Both the position numbers and the translations under genes were made by a program. From an uncultured Clostridia bacterium (GTDB taxonomy: Bacteria > Bacillota > Clostridia > Oscillospirales > Ruminococcaceae): 64,000 nt of DNA. The first letter of the stretch is position 1. Each line of letters starts with the position of its first letter. A model generated the notes under the pieces. That model made no database searches. It had not been told where the DNA came from and was given only the letters and a program-made list of their open reading frames with translations. Where the stretch lies: NCBI GenBank assembly GCA_946567425.1, contig CAMNXF010000003.1:1-64000 (forward strand). The letters are read 5' to 3'. Shown piece by piece: positions 16,541-24,499 of this stretch.

Positions 16541-16757
16541 CGTTAGAAACGCTGTTCCACTTCGCTTCGGGCGAATCGCCCCTCATTGCTCCTTAACGCG
16601 GAAAACGGGCGCAGATACTTAATTCCCCGCACCAACCGAGTGCCTTGCGGCACATCCGCAGCCGCACTTCATCGGCTGCGGACTCCGCGCTCGCACCCCC
16701 GCGCGGCTCTCTGTACTCCGTATCCCCGACTACTCTTGCTGCATTATGGTATTTATA
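16497..16757 (-). ncRNA. T-box leader controlling cysE-cysS, probably tRNA-Cys
   Basis: On the minus strand the leader begins about 8 nt after the promoter -10. Stem I features include AGAGAGCC (16705-16712) followed by GGGGGTGCGAGCG, and a base pairing GAGT...CGG with CCG...ACTC. The T-box bulge reads AAGTGGAACAGCG and pairs with CGCCTT in the antiterminator. The competing terminator is at 16497-16540. The bulge UGGA pairs with UCCA, i.e. discriminator base U73 as in tRNA-Cys. UGC triplets at 16650-16652 and 16664-16666 are candidate specifiers, but I could not decide between them. Confidence 0.9.
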
Positions 16758-16764
16758 TATATTC

Positions 16765-16793
16765 ATTATACCACAATTGCACTATAATTTCAA
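16765..16793 (-). promoter_or_regulatory. Sigma-A promoter of cysE-cysS
   Basis: On the minus strand: TTGAAA (16788-16793), a 17-bp spacer and TATAAT (16765-16770). Confidence 0.92.
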
Positions 16794-16833
16794 GCCGAAA
16801 ATACGCCGTTTTCGTTGACAATTATTGTGCAAT

Positions 16834-17178
16834 TTAACCTAAAAAAATCATAGCCAGCGCCATGATCAGCTTTCTATCCGCGTTCTCACGCCACAAAATG
16901 AATATCAGTCCCGCTATAAGCAGCATATCCCTGTCCGACATTATCCTCGAAACAGGATCGGACGGCGCGTTTTTCGGACAGTTTCGGCACACGTTTTGCG
17001 TACACTTTCTTTCGTGATTTTCTGGACGTTTTTTTTCGTTCTTTTCACGCATGATATCGGAGCTTTTTTGAACGTTTTTTCGCACATTTTTTTTACTCTG
17101 AATGTCACGCTCAAAAATGCCGTCGTTATGATCGTTGACAGCCCTGTATAATGCGGATTGTGTTGAATTCCATACCAT
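16834..17178 (-). CDS. Small protein with C-terminal membrane segment, unknown
   Basis: About 114 residues from the ATG at 17178, which has GAGGTGAT five bases upstream. The N-terminal two thirds are very basic and Cys/Asn-rich (KKNVRKNVQKSS; CTQNVCRNCPKN). The last 35 residues form two short hydrophobic stretches around a charged RENADRK. The four-Cys arrangement could bind a metal, but it does not match a ribbon I know. It is the last of three small genes in the same direction (17829 to 16834). Function unknown. Confidence 0.6.
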   Translation of the reverse strand: MVWNSTQSALYRAVNDHNDGIFERDIQSKKNVRKNVQKSSDIMREKNEKKRPENHERKCTQNVCRNCPKNAPSDPVSRIMSDRDMLLIAGLIFILWRENADRKLIMALAMIFLG

Positions 17179-17271
17179 ACAAATCACCTCGAAAAAAAGC
17201 GGTTTTCTGAGCCGAGAAAAGCACTCAAATTCACCTAAAAAAGAGACCTAAGAGGCACCACGAAAAAACCG

Positions 17272-17580
17272 CTAGATCAGCTTATCGAAAAGTCCGCTCT
17301 CCTTTAACACGGGGAGCAGCGAAAACAGCTTCATCAGCCGCAGCGCCGAATCCACCTTTGAGCGGTTCTCCTCGCGCAAAAGCGGCTTCAGCGCCAACAG
17401 GAAGCGCTCGTTGTCGTTCGGCTGATTGAACGTCTCAAACAAGCTGAGCATCTTCAGCAGCATCTCGGGGTCAAGTCCGGAGAACAGCCCCTGCTCCTCC
17501 GGACCGTCCTGACGCCCGTTTTCCGTTTGGTTATCGTCATCCTCCGTAAGCGCACGGAGAATGTCCTCGATATTGTCCAT
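17272..17580 (-). CDS. Small acidic helical protein, unknown
   Basis: 102 residues. An acidic N-terminus (LTEDDDNQTENG) leads into a helical Leu-rich domain (MLLKMLSLFETF; ALRLMKLFSLLPVL). No signal peptide or membrane segment is obvious. It is 12 nt downstream of the 17593-17829 gene and shares the same Leu/Lys-rich flavour, so the pair is probably co-expressed. An AGCGGTTTT arm right after its stop is complementary to AAAACCGCTTTTTTT about 60 nt on, which could be a long-loop terminator. Family not recognised. Confidence 0.65.
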   Translation of the reverse strand: MDNIEDILRALTEDDDNQTENGRQDGPEEQGLFSGLDPEMLLKMLSLFETFNQPNDNERFLLALKPLLREENRSKVDSALRLMKLFSLLPVLKESGLFDKLI

Positions 17581-17592
17581 GCGCCCTCCTTA

Positions 17593-17829
17593 CTACCGTT
17601 TGTTCACCAGAATACGCATTATGTCGTCGGGACTTGATGCTCGGCGAAGCTTTTCCATAAGTTCCTTGTTCGCCAGCACCTCACGCAACTTTTCCTTGTC
17701 CGATTTCGACAGACCCGCCGACAAGCCCTTTACATCGCCGTTTTCAAGCGTTTTTTTCAGCTTGTCGGGCGATGTTCCCAGCTTTTCGCTCGCCGCGCTT
17801 ATCAGCTTTTCAAATTTATTTTCGTTCAT
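17593..17829 (-). CDS. Small charged helical protein, unknown
   Basis: 78 residues, mostly Lys, Leu, Ser and Glu in a predicted all-helical protein (KLISAASEKLGTSPDKLKKTL; LREVLANKELMEKL). GGGAGGAAC lies upstream of the ATG. It heads the three-gene cluster of small proteins. I do not recognise a family. Its two repeated helix units separated by a Gly-Asp-Val-Lys turn hint at a small scaffold or binding protein, but this is guesswork. Confidence 0.6.
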   Translation of the reverse strand: MNENKFEKLISAASEKLGTSPDKLKKTLENGDVKGLSAGLSKSDKEKLREVLANKELMEKLRRASSPDDIMRILVNKR

Positions 17830-17865
17830 AAACTGTTCCTCCCGTCAATAAAATTTGTAAAAATC

Positions 17866-17906
17866 CCATAAAGCCCCTTTTTTTTTTCGGGGTTTTATGG
17901 TATAAT
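17866..17906 (+). promoter_or_regulatory. Hairpin and -10 element between divergent genes
   Basis: CCATAAAGCCCC, a T-run and GGGGTTTTATGG form a hairpin with a T-rich loop, followed directly by TATAAT (17901-17906). A T-rich -35 can be placed 17 bp upstream but is weak. It probably drives the phosphoesterase gene on the plus strand. Confidence 0.45.
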
Positions 17907-17951
17907 TATATGTATTATCACGCCGCAGTGCGTTATTGAAAGGTAAGAAAT

Positions 17952-18437
17952 ATGAAAATTCTTGTTGTGTCCGATACTCATGGGAGCTACGACGCTCTCT
18001 CAGCGATAATAAACGATAACCCCGACGCTGATATGCTCATTCATCTCGGCGACGGCGAACGCGAGTTTGCTCTCGCGAAAAACACTTTTCCGCGGCTGCC
18101 TATGGTCACCGTCGGCGGCAATTGCGACTTCGGAACGCATAAGACGACACATATCGTACAAGCACGCGGTCTGAAAATCTTCTGCTGTCACGGGCATACG
18201 CTCGGTGTGCATGAGGGAGTTTCCTTACTTGTGAACGCCGCCAGGCAGAACGGCTGCAAAATCGCGCTCTACGGGCATACGCATGTTTACCGAAGTGAAA
18301 TTTCCGACGGTATTTATGTGATGAACCCCGGCAGCCCCGAACGTCCGCGCGGCGGCAACAAGCCCTCCTACGGCGTTATCGAACTAAACGGAGAAGATCA
18401 AATTGAGATGAAGATCATTACTTTGGGGAGTAAGTAA
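17952..18437 (+). CDS. Metallophosphoesterase, YfcE/MJ0936 type
   Basis: 161 residues. All calcineurin-like metal motifs are present in order: SDTHG (residues 7-11), LGDGE (about 36), GNCD (about 56), CHGH (about 77) and GHTH (about 106). This compact form acts on phosphodiesters or nucleotides in the cytoplasm; the physiological substrate is not known. AAAGGTAAG precedes the ATG. It ends 5 nt before the biotin ligase gene, so the two are co-transcribed, although their roles are not obviously related. Confidence 0.93.
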   Translation: MKILVVSDTHGSYDALSAIINDNPDADMLIHLGDGEREFALAKNTFPRLPMVTVGGNCDFGTHKTTHIVQARGLKIFCCHGHTLGVHEGVSLLVNAARQNGCKIALYGHTHVYRSEISDGIYVMNPGSPERPRGGNKPSYGVIELNGEDQIEMKIITLGSK

Positions 18438-18442
18438 GCATA

Positions 18443-19180
18443 ATGGAAAACTTAATTTCACTTGATGAAGTCGATTCCACCAACAACTATCTGAAAGCGC
18501 ACTGCGCCGAGCTTCCCGACGGCACGACGGTCACGGCGCGCGTCCAGACCGCGGGCAAGGGGCGGCGCGGTCACGCGTGGTCAACGAATGACGGAATGCT
18601 GCCGCTGTCGGTTCTGCTCATAGATCCGCCCGAATGTGAAACTCTTACCGCGCGCGTGGGACTGGCGGTATGTGACGCGCTCACTGAAATGTACGAGCTG
18701 TACCGCGAACTCCCCGAGATCGGCATAAAATGGCCGAACGACGTAATCGTCTCCTCACACAAGGTCTGTGGTATTTTATGCGAGAGCGTGCGTTTTGGTG
18801 CAAGTACAGCTGTAATTTGTGGTATAGGAATAAATATTTCACAAGACGAGAATTATTTTCGTGAGGTTGGTCTGCCGAACGCGGGTTCGCTGTTAATGCT
18901 GACGGGGTTTGCTCCTTATCGGCAAGCGCTGCTTGAAACGGTGGTTCGCAACGTAAAAAGCCGCGCCGCTATGCCTTTTGCGGATTGTCTTGACGAATAC
19001 GGTTCGCGAATCGTTAATGTCGGACGGAGCGTGAAAATTCTCCGCGCGGACGGCAGCGAACGCGTTGCAGAAGCGGTAGGCGTTGCTCCCAACGGATATC
19101 TTATCTGCCGAGACGGGAACGGTTTTTTTGAGGTCGGCTCGGGCGAAGTCAGCGTGCGCGGACTAGACGGGTATGTGTAA
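18443..19180 (+). CDS. birA: Biotin-[acetyl-CoA-carboxylase] ligase without DNA-binding domain
   Basis: 245 residues. The biotin/ATP loop is TAGKGRRGHAW (canonical GRGRRGR, so the first Arg of the loop is Lys) and the catalytic Lys lies in KWPNDV. GIGINIS and the C-terminal SH3-like domain (RSVKILRADG; GEVSVRG) complete the enzyme. The N-terminal helix-turn-helix of bifunctional BirA is absent, so it should biotinylate carboxylase subunits without acting as a repressor. The start is 5 nt after the upstream phosphoesterase, with GGGGAG about 12 bases before the ATG. Confidence 0.93.
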   Translation: MENLISLDEVDSTNNYLKAHCAELPDGTTVTARVQTAGKGRRGHAWSTNDGMLPLSVLLIDPPECETLTARVGLAVCDALTEMYELYRELPEIGIKWPNDVIVSSHKVCGILCESVRFGASTAVICGIGINISQDENYFREVGLPNAGSLLMLTGFAPYRQALLETVVRNVKSRAAMPFADCLDEYGSRIVNVGRSVKILRADGSERVAEAVGVAPNGYLICRDGNGFFEVGSGEVSVRGLDGYV

Positions 19181-19248
19181 CGTCAAGAGCGGCAAACAAC
19201 ATACGCAGCTTTAAACTGTCGCCAAGAGCCATAAGCAAAACACTCTGC

Positions 19249-19360
19249 TAAGCGGAGCGCAAGCGAGTTGCCTTGTGAAGTGGAGAGAGTGAAGCGAACG
19301 GAACGGAACAAGGCAGCTCGGCTAGGGCGGCTATGCCGCCCGGTGCGCGGAGCGCTTTCA
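19249..19360 (+). repeat. Family A structured intergenic element, plus-strand copy
   Basis: GCGAGTTGCCTTG pairs with CAAGGCAGCTCGGC; P3 is GGGCGGC-TAT-GCCGCCC; the outer stem is AGCG...GCGCA with TGCGC...AGCGCT. This is the only copy upstream of a plus-strand gene, and it is inverted on the chromosome accordingly. Family C modules follow at 19372-19430 before the CYTH gene. Confidence 0.88.
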
Positions 19361-19442
19361 AATAAACACCACTTTTGTCAACGTTAAGGGGATAAAACAA
19401 GATCCTTAGTCAACATTCAGGAGAGGTAGAGATTATAAAATT

Positions 19443-20003
19443 ATGATAGAAAACGAATTTAAGATAATGCTCACAGTGGCACAGTATGGGAAATTATTGT
19501 CGCTTTACAAGTGGGACAGAACGGTAGTGCAGACAAATCATTATTATGACACAGACGATCTTCAGCTGTCGGAAATGCACATAACCTGCCGTGTTCGTGA
19601 AATAAACGGCGCGTACTTTTTACAGATGAAGTTCCCCGCCGCAAAGGAATACTCGCGCGTGGAGCTTGAAAAGACGCTGAACTCGCTGCCCGAGACGCTC
19701 GCGGCGGAGGAGTTGTTCCTACCTGACGGCTGCGTCGCTCTTCCTGAGGTAAGACGGCTGGGGGCGCTCACCACGACGCGCTCCGTTAAGCAGTTTGAGG
19801 GCGCGGAGATCGACCTCGACAAAAGCGAGTACTTCGGAAAGACCGACTGCGAGCTGGAAATCGAGTTCACAGACGAAACGGCGGCGTGTTCCCTACTCGC
19901 CGAGATTACCGAAAAGCTGGGGATACAGCTGAATTCCGAAGTCTGCATGGGTAAGATACGGCGGTTTCTGGAGGAATATTCCAAAACAAAAACGGCGCCT
20001 TAA
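19443..20003 (+). CDS. CYTH domain protein (triphosphate-binding tunnel fold)
   Basis: 186 residues. The N-terminal ENEFK at residues 3-7 is the ExExK signature that binds metal and triphosphate. YYDTDDLQL, RVREINGAYFLQMK and CELEIEF are the later strands lining the tunnel. Members hydrolyse inorganic triphosphate or thiamine triphosphate, or make cAMP; for a stand-alone bacterial protein of this size triphosphatase activity is the most likely. AGGAGAGG lies rather far (16 bases) upstream of the ATG. A hairpin right after the stop separates it from the convergent NfeD-like gene. Confidence 0.9.
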   Translation: MIENEFKIMLTVAQYGKLLSLYKWDRTVVQTNHYYDTDDLQLSEMHITCRVREINGAYFLQMKFPAAKEYSRVELEKTLNSLPETLAAEELFLPDGCVALPEVRRLGALTTTRSVKQFEGAEIDLDKSEYFGKTDCELEIEFTDETAACSLLAEITEKLGIQLNSEVCMGKIRRFLEEYSKTKTAP

Positions 20004-20014
20004 CCGGTGCCGTT
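19991..20014. terminator. Bidirectional terminator between convergent genes
   Basis: AACGGCGCC, a TTAACC loop and GGTGCCGTT: a 9-bp stem with one G:T pair, flanked by A-rich and T-rich sides. It overlaps the stop of the CYTH gene and faces the end of the NfeD-like gene. Confidence 0.75.
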
Positions 20015-20606
20015 ATTTGTTGCTTTCGGGAGCATCCTCGTCAAAAAGTACGTCATAAAGCCGCTGTGTGCTCTCGACAAAGCAGCAGCCGTCCTGCGCG
20101 TAGATGACGACAACCTCCGTGCCTTTCGGCAGCCGACGCTCGTTTGCCGAGACCGCCCGCATAAGATAGCTTTTTGCGCCGTGTTTCACGGTTATCACGC
20201 CGAAATTGTCCGTTTCAATGTCCTCGACGACCTTACCGTCAAGCCCCTCAAGTTCGCTGTCGTTCGGCTCGGCGCTTTTGTGGAGCTTGTCGCTGAGCGG
20301 CGATATCACAATGCTGATGATGAAATTTCCCGTAACGCCCGCCATTGCGCCAAGCGGCATGGATATCCAGCCGACAAGCCCTGCCGCGTCCATAAGCAGA
20401 CCCGCCACTGCCGCAATAAACACCACTATTATCAGCCGGAGCATATTCTTCGGAAACACCGTCTGCCAGAGATTTTTGTCCGTTTTGTCCGTGAACAGTT
20501 CACCCGCGTCAGGGAAAAACAGTTTTCCGAAAAACAGCCAAGCGAGCAGCTGCGCGGTGAGATAGCCACCCGAAAGCACTATCACCAGAATATAGAAGTT
20601 TCTCAT
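20013..20606 (-). CDS. NfeD-like membrane protein
   Basis: 197 residues. Three hydrophobic segments lie at about 5-30, 58-78 and 80-105. A soluble C-terminal domain of about 80 residues follows (LEGLDGKVVEDIETDNFGVITV; GTEVVVIY), resembling the OB-fold of NfeD/YuaF proteins. Such proteins support membrane-domain organisation, usually with a flotillin or protease partner, but no flotillin gene lies nearby. AGGAT lies upstream of the ATG. It ends at the hairpin shared with the CYTH gene and follows the CorC-like protein by 9 bp. Confidence 0.7.
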   Translation of the reverse strand: MRNFYILVIVLSGGYLTAQLLAWLFFGKLFFPDAGELFTDKTDKNLWQTVFPKNMLRLIIVVFIAAVAGLLMDAAGLVGWISMPLGAMAGVTGNFIISIVISPLSDKLHKSAEPNDSELEGLDGKVVEDIETDNFGVITVKHGAKSYLMRAVSANERRLPKGTEVVVIYAQDGCCFVESTQRLYDVLFDEDAPESNK

Positions 20607-20615
20607 TAAGTTATC

Positions 20616-21884
20616 CTATTCGTCCATATCGGATCTATCCTTAAGGGCGAGTTTTACCTTATTGACTCGCAGCTCCTCCGCCTCGAGAACTGTCACAGCA
20701 AGGTCGTCCGTTTCGGCTGTGTCACCCGATTTTGGTATATTTCCAAATAATTCCAGAACCCATCCCGCAACCGTATGCGCCTCGCTCTCGATATCGACCT
20801 CGATATCACGTCCCGAAAAATAGCGCCGCAGACTGTTCAGCGAAACGTCTCCGTACACCGAAAATTCGTTGTCGGACAGCGCTGTGACAGGGCTTTTCAC
20901 CTCGTCACTCTCGTCCCATATCTCGCCGACAAGCTCCTCAAGCAGATCCTCCATTGTGACTATGCCGAGCGTTCCGCCGTGCTGATCAAGCACCACGCTC
21001 ATGTGGCACTTTTTCTTCTGCATTGTCCGCAGCACCTCGGAAATCTTCACCATGCTCGGAAGATAGACCGTCTCTTGTATCAGCTCGCGTATCGTAAGCT
21101 CTGCGCCCTTCTCTTCGTATGCCTTTATGAAGTCCTTTTCGTTGATTATGCCGATTATGTTGTCGAGCGTTTTCTCGACGACGGGCATACGCGAATACTC
21201 CTCGCGCAGAAATTTTTCACGCACCTCCTCCGCGCTGTCCGTCACGTCGACCGCAACGACACGCACACGCGGTGTGATTATCTCGTCGACCGTTATCTCG
21301 TCAAACATCAGCGCGCTGCGCACAAGGTTGCTCTCCTGCTGCTCGAGAACGCCCTCGTCCTCGATCTCGTCGATTATCGCCATAAGCTCCTCTTCGGTAA
21401 CGCTCACCGACTGCTTGGTGTTGAACAACTTAGCCACGCCTTTTTTCAGCAGAATGAAGAATGCCGAAAAAGGCGTGAAGATCACCGTCAGAAACGAGAT
21501 CACCGCCGAAACGCCGATACAAACGCCCTCCGCATGATCCTTTGCGATCGCCTTGGGCATTACCTCGCCGAATATCAGCACCACGAGCGTAGTCGCTATC
21601 GTCGATACAAGCGAGCCGTACTGCTCGCCGACCACCGCGATCGCCATAATGGTCGCAATGGACGACATGGCGATATTCACAATATTGTTGCCGATAAGTA
21701 TGGTCGTGAGCGCCTTGTCGTACTTGTGAAGTATTTTCAGCGCCCTTGCCGCGCCGCGCGAGCCGTTCTCCGCCATACTTTTGAGCCGTATGCGGTTTAC
21801 GCTCGAGATCCCCGTTTCAGACGCGGAAAAGAACGCCGACATCGCCAGCAAAATAATTATTAACGCAATATTCATACCGCTCAT
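20616..21884 (-). CDS. CNNM/CorC family protein (DUF21, CBS pair, CorC_HlyC)
   Basis: About 422 residues from the ATG at 21884. That ATG overlaps the stop of the HAD gene (ATGA) and has GGAGAG eight bases upstream; a longer frame lacks a binding site. The N-terminal DUF21 membrane domain (about 1-190) is followed by a CBS pair (ITPRVRVVAVD; EYSRMPVVEKTLDNIIGIINEKD; HGGTLGIVTMEDLLEELVGEIWDE) and a C-terminal CorC_HlyC domain (AHTVAGWVLELFG). The family handles Mg2+ or Co2+ export. The older 'hemolysin' label is probably misleading. Confidence 0.92.
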   Translation of the reverse strand: MSGMNIALIIILLAMSAFFSASETGISSVNRIRLKSMAENGSRGAARALKILHKYDKALTTILIGNNIVNIAMSSIATIMAIAVVGEQYGSLVSTIATTLVVLIFGEVMPKAIAKDHAEGVCIGVSAVISFLTVIFTPFSAFFILLKKGVAKLFNTKQSVSVTEEELMAIIDEIEDEGVLEQQESNLVRSALMFDEITVDEIITPRVRVVAVDVTDSAEEVREKFLREEYSRMPVVEKTLDNIIGIINEKDFIKAYEEKGAELTIRELIQETVYLPSMVKISEVLRTMQKKKCHMSVVLDQHGGTLGIVTMEDLLEELVGEIWDESDEVKSPVTALSDNEFSVYGDVSLNSLRRYFSGRDIEVDIESEAHTVAGWVLELFGNIPKSGDTAETDDLAVTVLEAEELRVNKVKLALKDRSDMDE

Positions 21885-22696
21885 ACGCAGAACTCTCCAA
21901 TCCTCTCCGCCAAAGCAAACTTCCTTATGCACTCGGTTACGCCGCCGTGATTATTGTCGGGGGCTATGTACGCGCACATTTTCTTTACGTCCTCGTGACC
22001 GTTATCCATACAGAAGCTGTGCTCGGCGAGCCTTAACATTTCCACGTCATTAAAATAATCTCCGAACACCATTGTCTCCTTCCGCTGAACGCCGAGCCGC
22101 TTTTGCAAAGCCGCCAGTGCGCTCCCCTTGCTTACACCCGACGCCATAACGTCCATCCACACCTCGCCCGACGCCTGTACGTTCAGGCGATTTCCGAATA
22201 TCCCGTCCAATGACGGCTTTCCGTGAGCCAACGTTCCGCGCTCGTCACACACCGCGACCTTGTATATCATTTCATTCACCGCGAACAAATCCTCGACCGC
22301 GCAGTGCTTCTTGTAAAACCGTCCTACCTCGCTGTAGAACTTATCGCCCGAATTGATATGATACACCCCGTTCTCCGCGCAGACAACAACACGCAGATCA
22401 CCGATTTCGCGGCACGCTTCCAACAATTCCCTATAAGTATCCCCGCCGAGCGGAGTTACGTCAACGACCTTTCCTCCAAGCACCGTGCACGCTCCGTTAT
22501 CGCAGATATACGCTATCCTGTCTTTGTATTTTCCGGGAAACAAATGCTCTAGCGCCGAATACGTTCGTCCGCTCGCCACCGTAAACACGATGTCCCGCTC
22601 GGCAAGACCGTCCAGAACCTCAAAAATATCGGGCGGCAGTCTCTTTTCATCATCAAGCAATGTGCCGTCCATATCGCTTGCAATCAGTTTTATCAT
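21881..22696 (-). CDS. HAD superfamily phosphatase, Cof type
   Basis: About 271 residues from the ATG at 22696 with GGAG five bases upstream. Motif I is SDMDGTLLDD, motif II is TVASGRT, and motif IV is MVFGDYFNDVEML. The cap domain between motifs II and III is the large C2B type, as in Cof/YbjI phosphatases that dephosphorylate sugar phosphates or flavin/thiamine intermediates. Substrate unknown. The stop overlaps the start of the CorC-like gene, so the two form an operon behind a family A element. Confidence 0.92.
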   Translation of the reverse strand: MIKLIASDMDGTLLDDEKRLPPDIFEVLDGLAERDIVFTVASGRTYSALEHLFPGKYKDRIAYICDNGACTVLGGKVVDVTPLGGDTYRELLEACREIGDLRVVVCAENGVYHINSGDKFYSEVGRFYKKHCAVEDLFAVNEMIYKVAVCDERGTLAHGKPSLDGIFGNRLNVQASGEVWMDVMASGVSKGSALAALQKRLGVQRKETMVFGDYFNDVEMLRLAEHSFCMDNGHEDVKKMCAYIAPDNNHGGVTECIRKFALAERIGEFCV

Positions 22697-22715
22697 TTTT
22701 TCTCCTATTCTATAT

Positions 22716-22820
22716 GGCAAAAGCTCGCACCGGCTCACTTCGTTCGCCTAGCCAACGGCAACTCCTACGCTTCAATTCGTTCCGCCCCGTCGTTGACGTT
22801 GCTTGCGACTTTTGCCGCTG
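22716..22820 (-). repeat. Family A structured intergenic element, copy upstream of HAD gene
   Basis: The outer stem is GGCAAAAGCTCGCA with GCGACTTTTGCC. The P2 arm here is CAACGGCAACT against GTTGACGTTG, different from the GAGTTGCCTTG type but still paired. P3 reads GGCTCACTTCGTTCGCC. Sense orientation, ending about 20 nt before the HAD start. Confidence 0.85.
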
Positions 22821-22886
22821 CGTGTTTTGTTTACCGCTCTTAGCGACAGTTTAAGGATTGCTCGTTTGGTTTGTCGCTTAATGCCT

Positions 22887-23861
22887 TTAATTCAACAAGC
22901 CTTTGCGCTTGCGGTTAAGCAACTCCGCATTATAAAAATCGCCGTCGTACTCCCTTATCGCTGAACTCAGATCCGCAAACAGATCGTCAGGTATCTCCTC
23001 GTCCTTTGCCATTTGCTCGAGCGCCGTCTCGAACGTTCTGTACAGATACTCCGTATCCTTAAGTCCCATTCGCAGCTTTACGGAACTGTTTGTATCCACG
23101 TTCCTCAAAAAATGAATATCATGCTCCAGAATATCCATATACCGCATTATCCCGTCGCCGCGCCTGTTGCGGAATATGCAGCGGTGATACACCGTCGCGG
23201 CGCACAGCGGACTCAACGAAAGACCATGCGGCAGCGAACCGTAAGTTGACATCAGCGTGAAGAAAAATTCCTCCAGCGAACAATACTTCTCAGTGATACC
23301 CATAGTCAGCGTAAGGCTGTCGATACTTGCGCTTGTGAACTTAACAGCATTGTCAAGCGCCGCTTTATAATCATTCGTTGGACAAACGTCTATCGGCACG
23401 GGGAATTCGTTCTTCAAAAAATGAACCGCGTTGAATACGCTCCCGAGATCGCTAAGCGGCTGTGCGCCGCGTATCCTCACCGCTGTTATCGTACCGTCCA
23501 CCAGCTTCGACGCATATTGCAGCAGCTTACATGAATACTTCTCCGGGTCGTCCGCCGCAGGTATCTCCAGCATTACGGGAACTTCGGTCTTTATCAGCCG
23601 CCGAACATCGGGCAGCGTAAGGAGCACATAATCAAAATCGTACAGCTCCGTAAGCCCCAGAAACATCGGGTCTACCAGCCTGAAAATATACCCGATCCCC
23701 TCGGGCAGCTCGCGCAGCTTCATAAGCGTGCGGAAGTCTATCTCCACATACCTCACGCCCGCTTTTGCCAACGACTGTATATACTTTGAAATATGCTCCG
23801 CCGACGCGCCGTCGTACAGCGTATATGCGCAAAGACTGTTGTCTGTCAAAACGGTTTTCAT
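22887..23861 (-). CDS. DRE-TIM-like (homocitrate/isopropylmalate synthase-like) protein, divergent
   Basis: 324 residues. The first strand reads TDNSLCAYTLYDG rather than the usual DTTLRDGEQ. HISKYIQSLAKAGVRYVEID resembles the alpha1-beta2 unit of DRE-TIM metallolyases such as NifV, and a later strand pairs RIRGAQPLSDLG with a region resembling the conserved TGH/N area. The metal-binding Asp and His residues are not clearly kept. The call rests on overall layout only; a degenerate or re-purposed barrel is possible. Promoter at 23919-23947, GAAAGG before the ATG. Confidence 0.5.
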   Translation of the reverse strand: MKTVLTDNSLCAYTLYDGASAEHISKYIQSLAKAGVRYVEIDFRTLMKLRELPEGIGYIFRLVDPMFLGLTELYDFDYVLLTLPDVRRLIKTEVPVMLEIPAADDPEKYSCKLLQYASKLVDGTITAVRIRGAQPLSDLGSVFNAVHFLKNEFPVPIDVCPTNDYKAALDNAVKFTSASIDSLTLTMGITEKYCSLEEFFFTLMSTYGSLPHGLSLSPLCAATVYHRCIFRNRRGDGIMRYMDILEHDIHFLRNVDTNSSVKLRMGLKDTEYLYRTFETALEQMAKDEEIPDDLFADLSSAIREYDGDFYNAELLNRKRKGLLN

Positions 23862-23918
23862 AGCGTTCCTTTCACATTGTTACTTAATGACTTAACAAAT
23901 TCTATCCATACACAAAAT

Positions 23919-23947
23919 ATTATATCACATTCTTTCGGATTTTTCAA
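23919..23947 (-). promoter_or_regulatory. Sigma-A promoter of the DRE-TIM-like gene
   Basis: On the minus strand: TTGAAA (23942-23947), a 17-bp spacer and TATAAT (23919-23924). Confidence 0.9.
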
Positions 23948-23992
23948 CCGTTATTGCATAGTTTACGGTACATATTTTTTAAAAAAACATAA

Positions 23993-24481
23993 AATGTTGA
24001 TGGTGAAGTTTGCCAAGTTATTAATCTTGATGATCTTCCCCAGCAAGCACAAATTATAAAAGGTTCAAATCAGTTTGAAAATTCTGTCTGCAGCTCAAAT
24101 GATATAATTAATTATTATATTGATTTATCCGACGGTCACACATATCAAGGACGAATTGATATAACCAGTGGCGATTGTACCACACCAACATTTTATGCTG
24201 ATAAAAACAATTCAAACCCGATGCTTGAAATTTCAACAAAATTTGTTCTTCCAACAACATATTTTGTTACCATCTATTTCAATTATCTTGATGATTATGA
24301 TAATGTCGGAACAGGTTGGACTAATCAAGACGAAACACTAACTTTTTTCTTTCCTATTCAAGCACATACTTTTTATATCGGAACTTCTATCCAAGCGAAT
24401 CATATGTGTAAAATTACATTTCACAAAGAAGGCAGTAGCACATCTGAAACCAATTTTTTATATTGGGTAAAGCTTGTTTGA
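23993..24481 (+). pseudogene. 5'-truncated coding remnant in AT-rich DNA
   Basis: An open frame of about 162 codons runs from just after a TAA at 23990-23992 to the TGA at 24479-24481. The first ATG in frame is at 24221, with no binding site. The upstream half clearly codes (GEVCQVINLDDLPQQAQ; IDLSDGHTYQGRIDITSG; CTTPTFYADKN), so the gene has lost its 5' end. The predicted protein is rich in Asn, Thr, Tyr and Phe with beta-strand character, and base composition is much more AT-rich than its neighbours. That suggests transfer from another source. I do not recognise the family. Confidence 0.65.
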
Positions 24482-24499
24482 GAAAGGAGAAAATTTTCC

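Noticed and set aside
20775-21863. Plus-strand open frame of 362 codons
   Set aside because: Shadow of the CorC-like gene; His/Arg-rich with no binding site.
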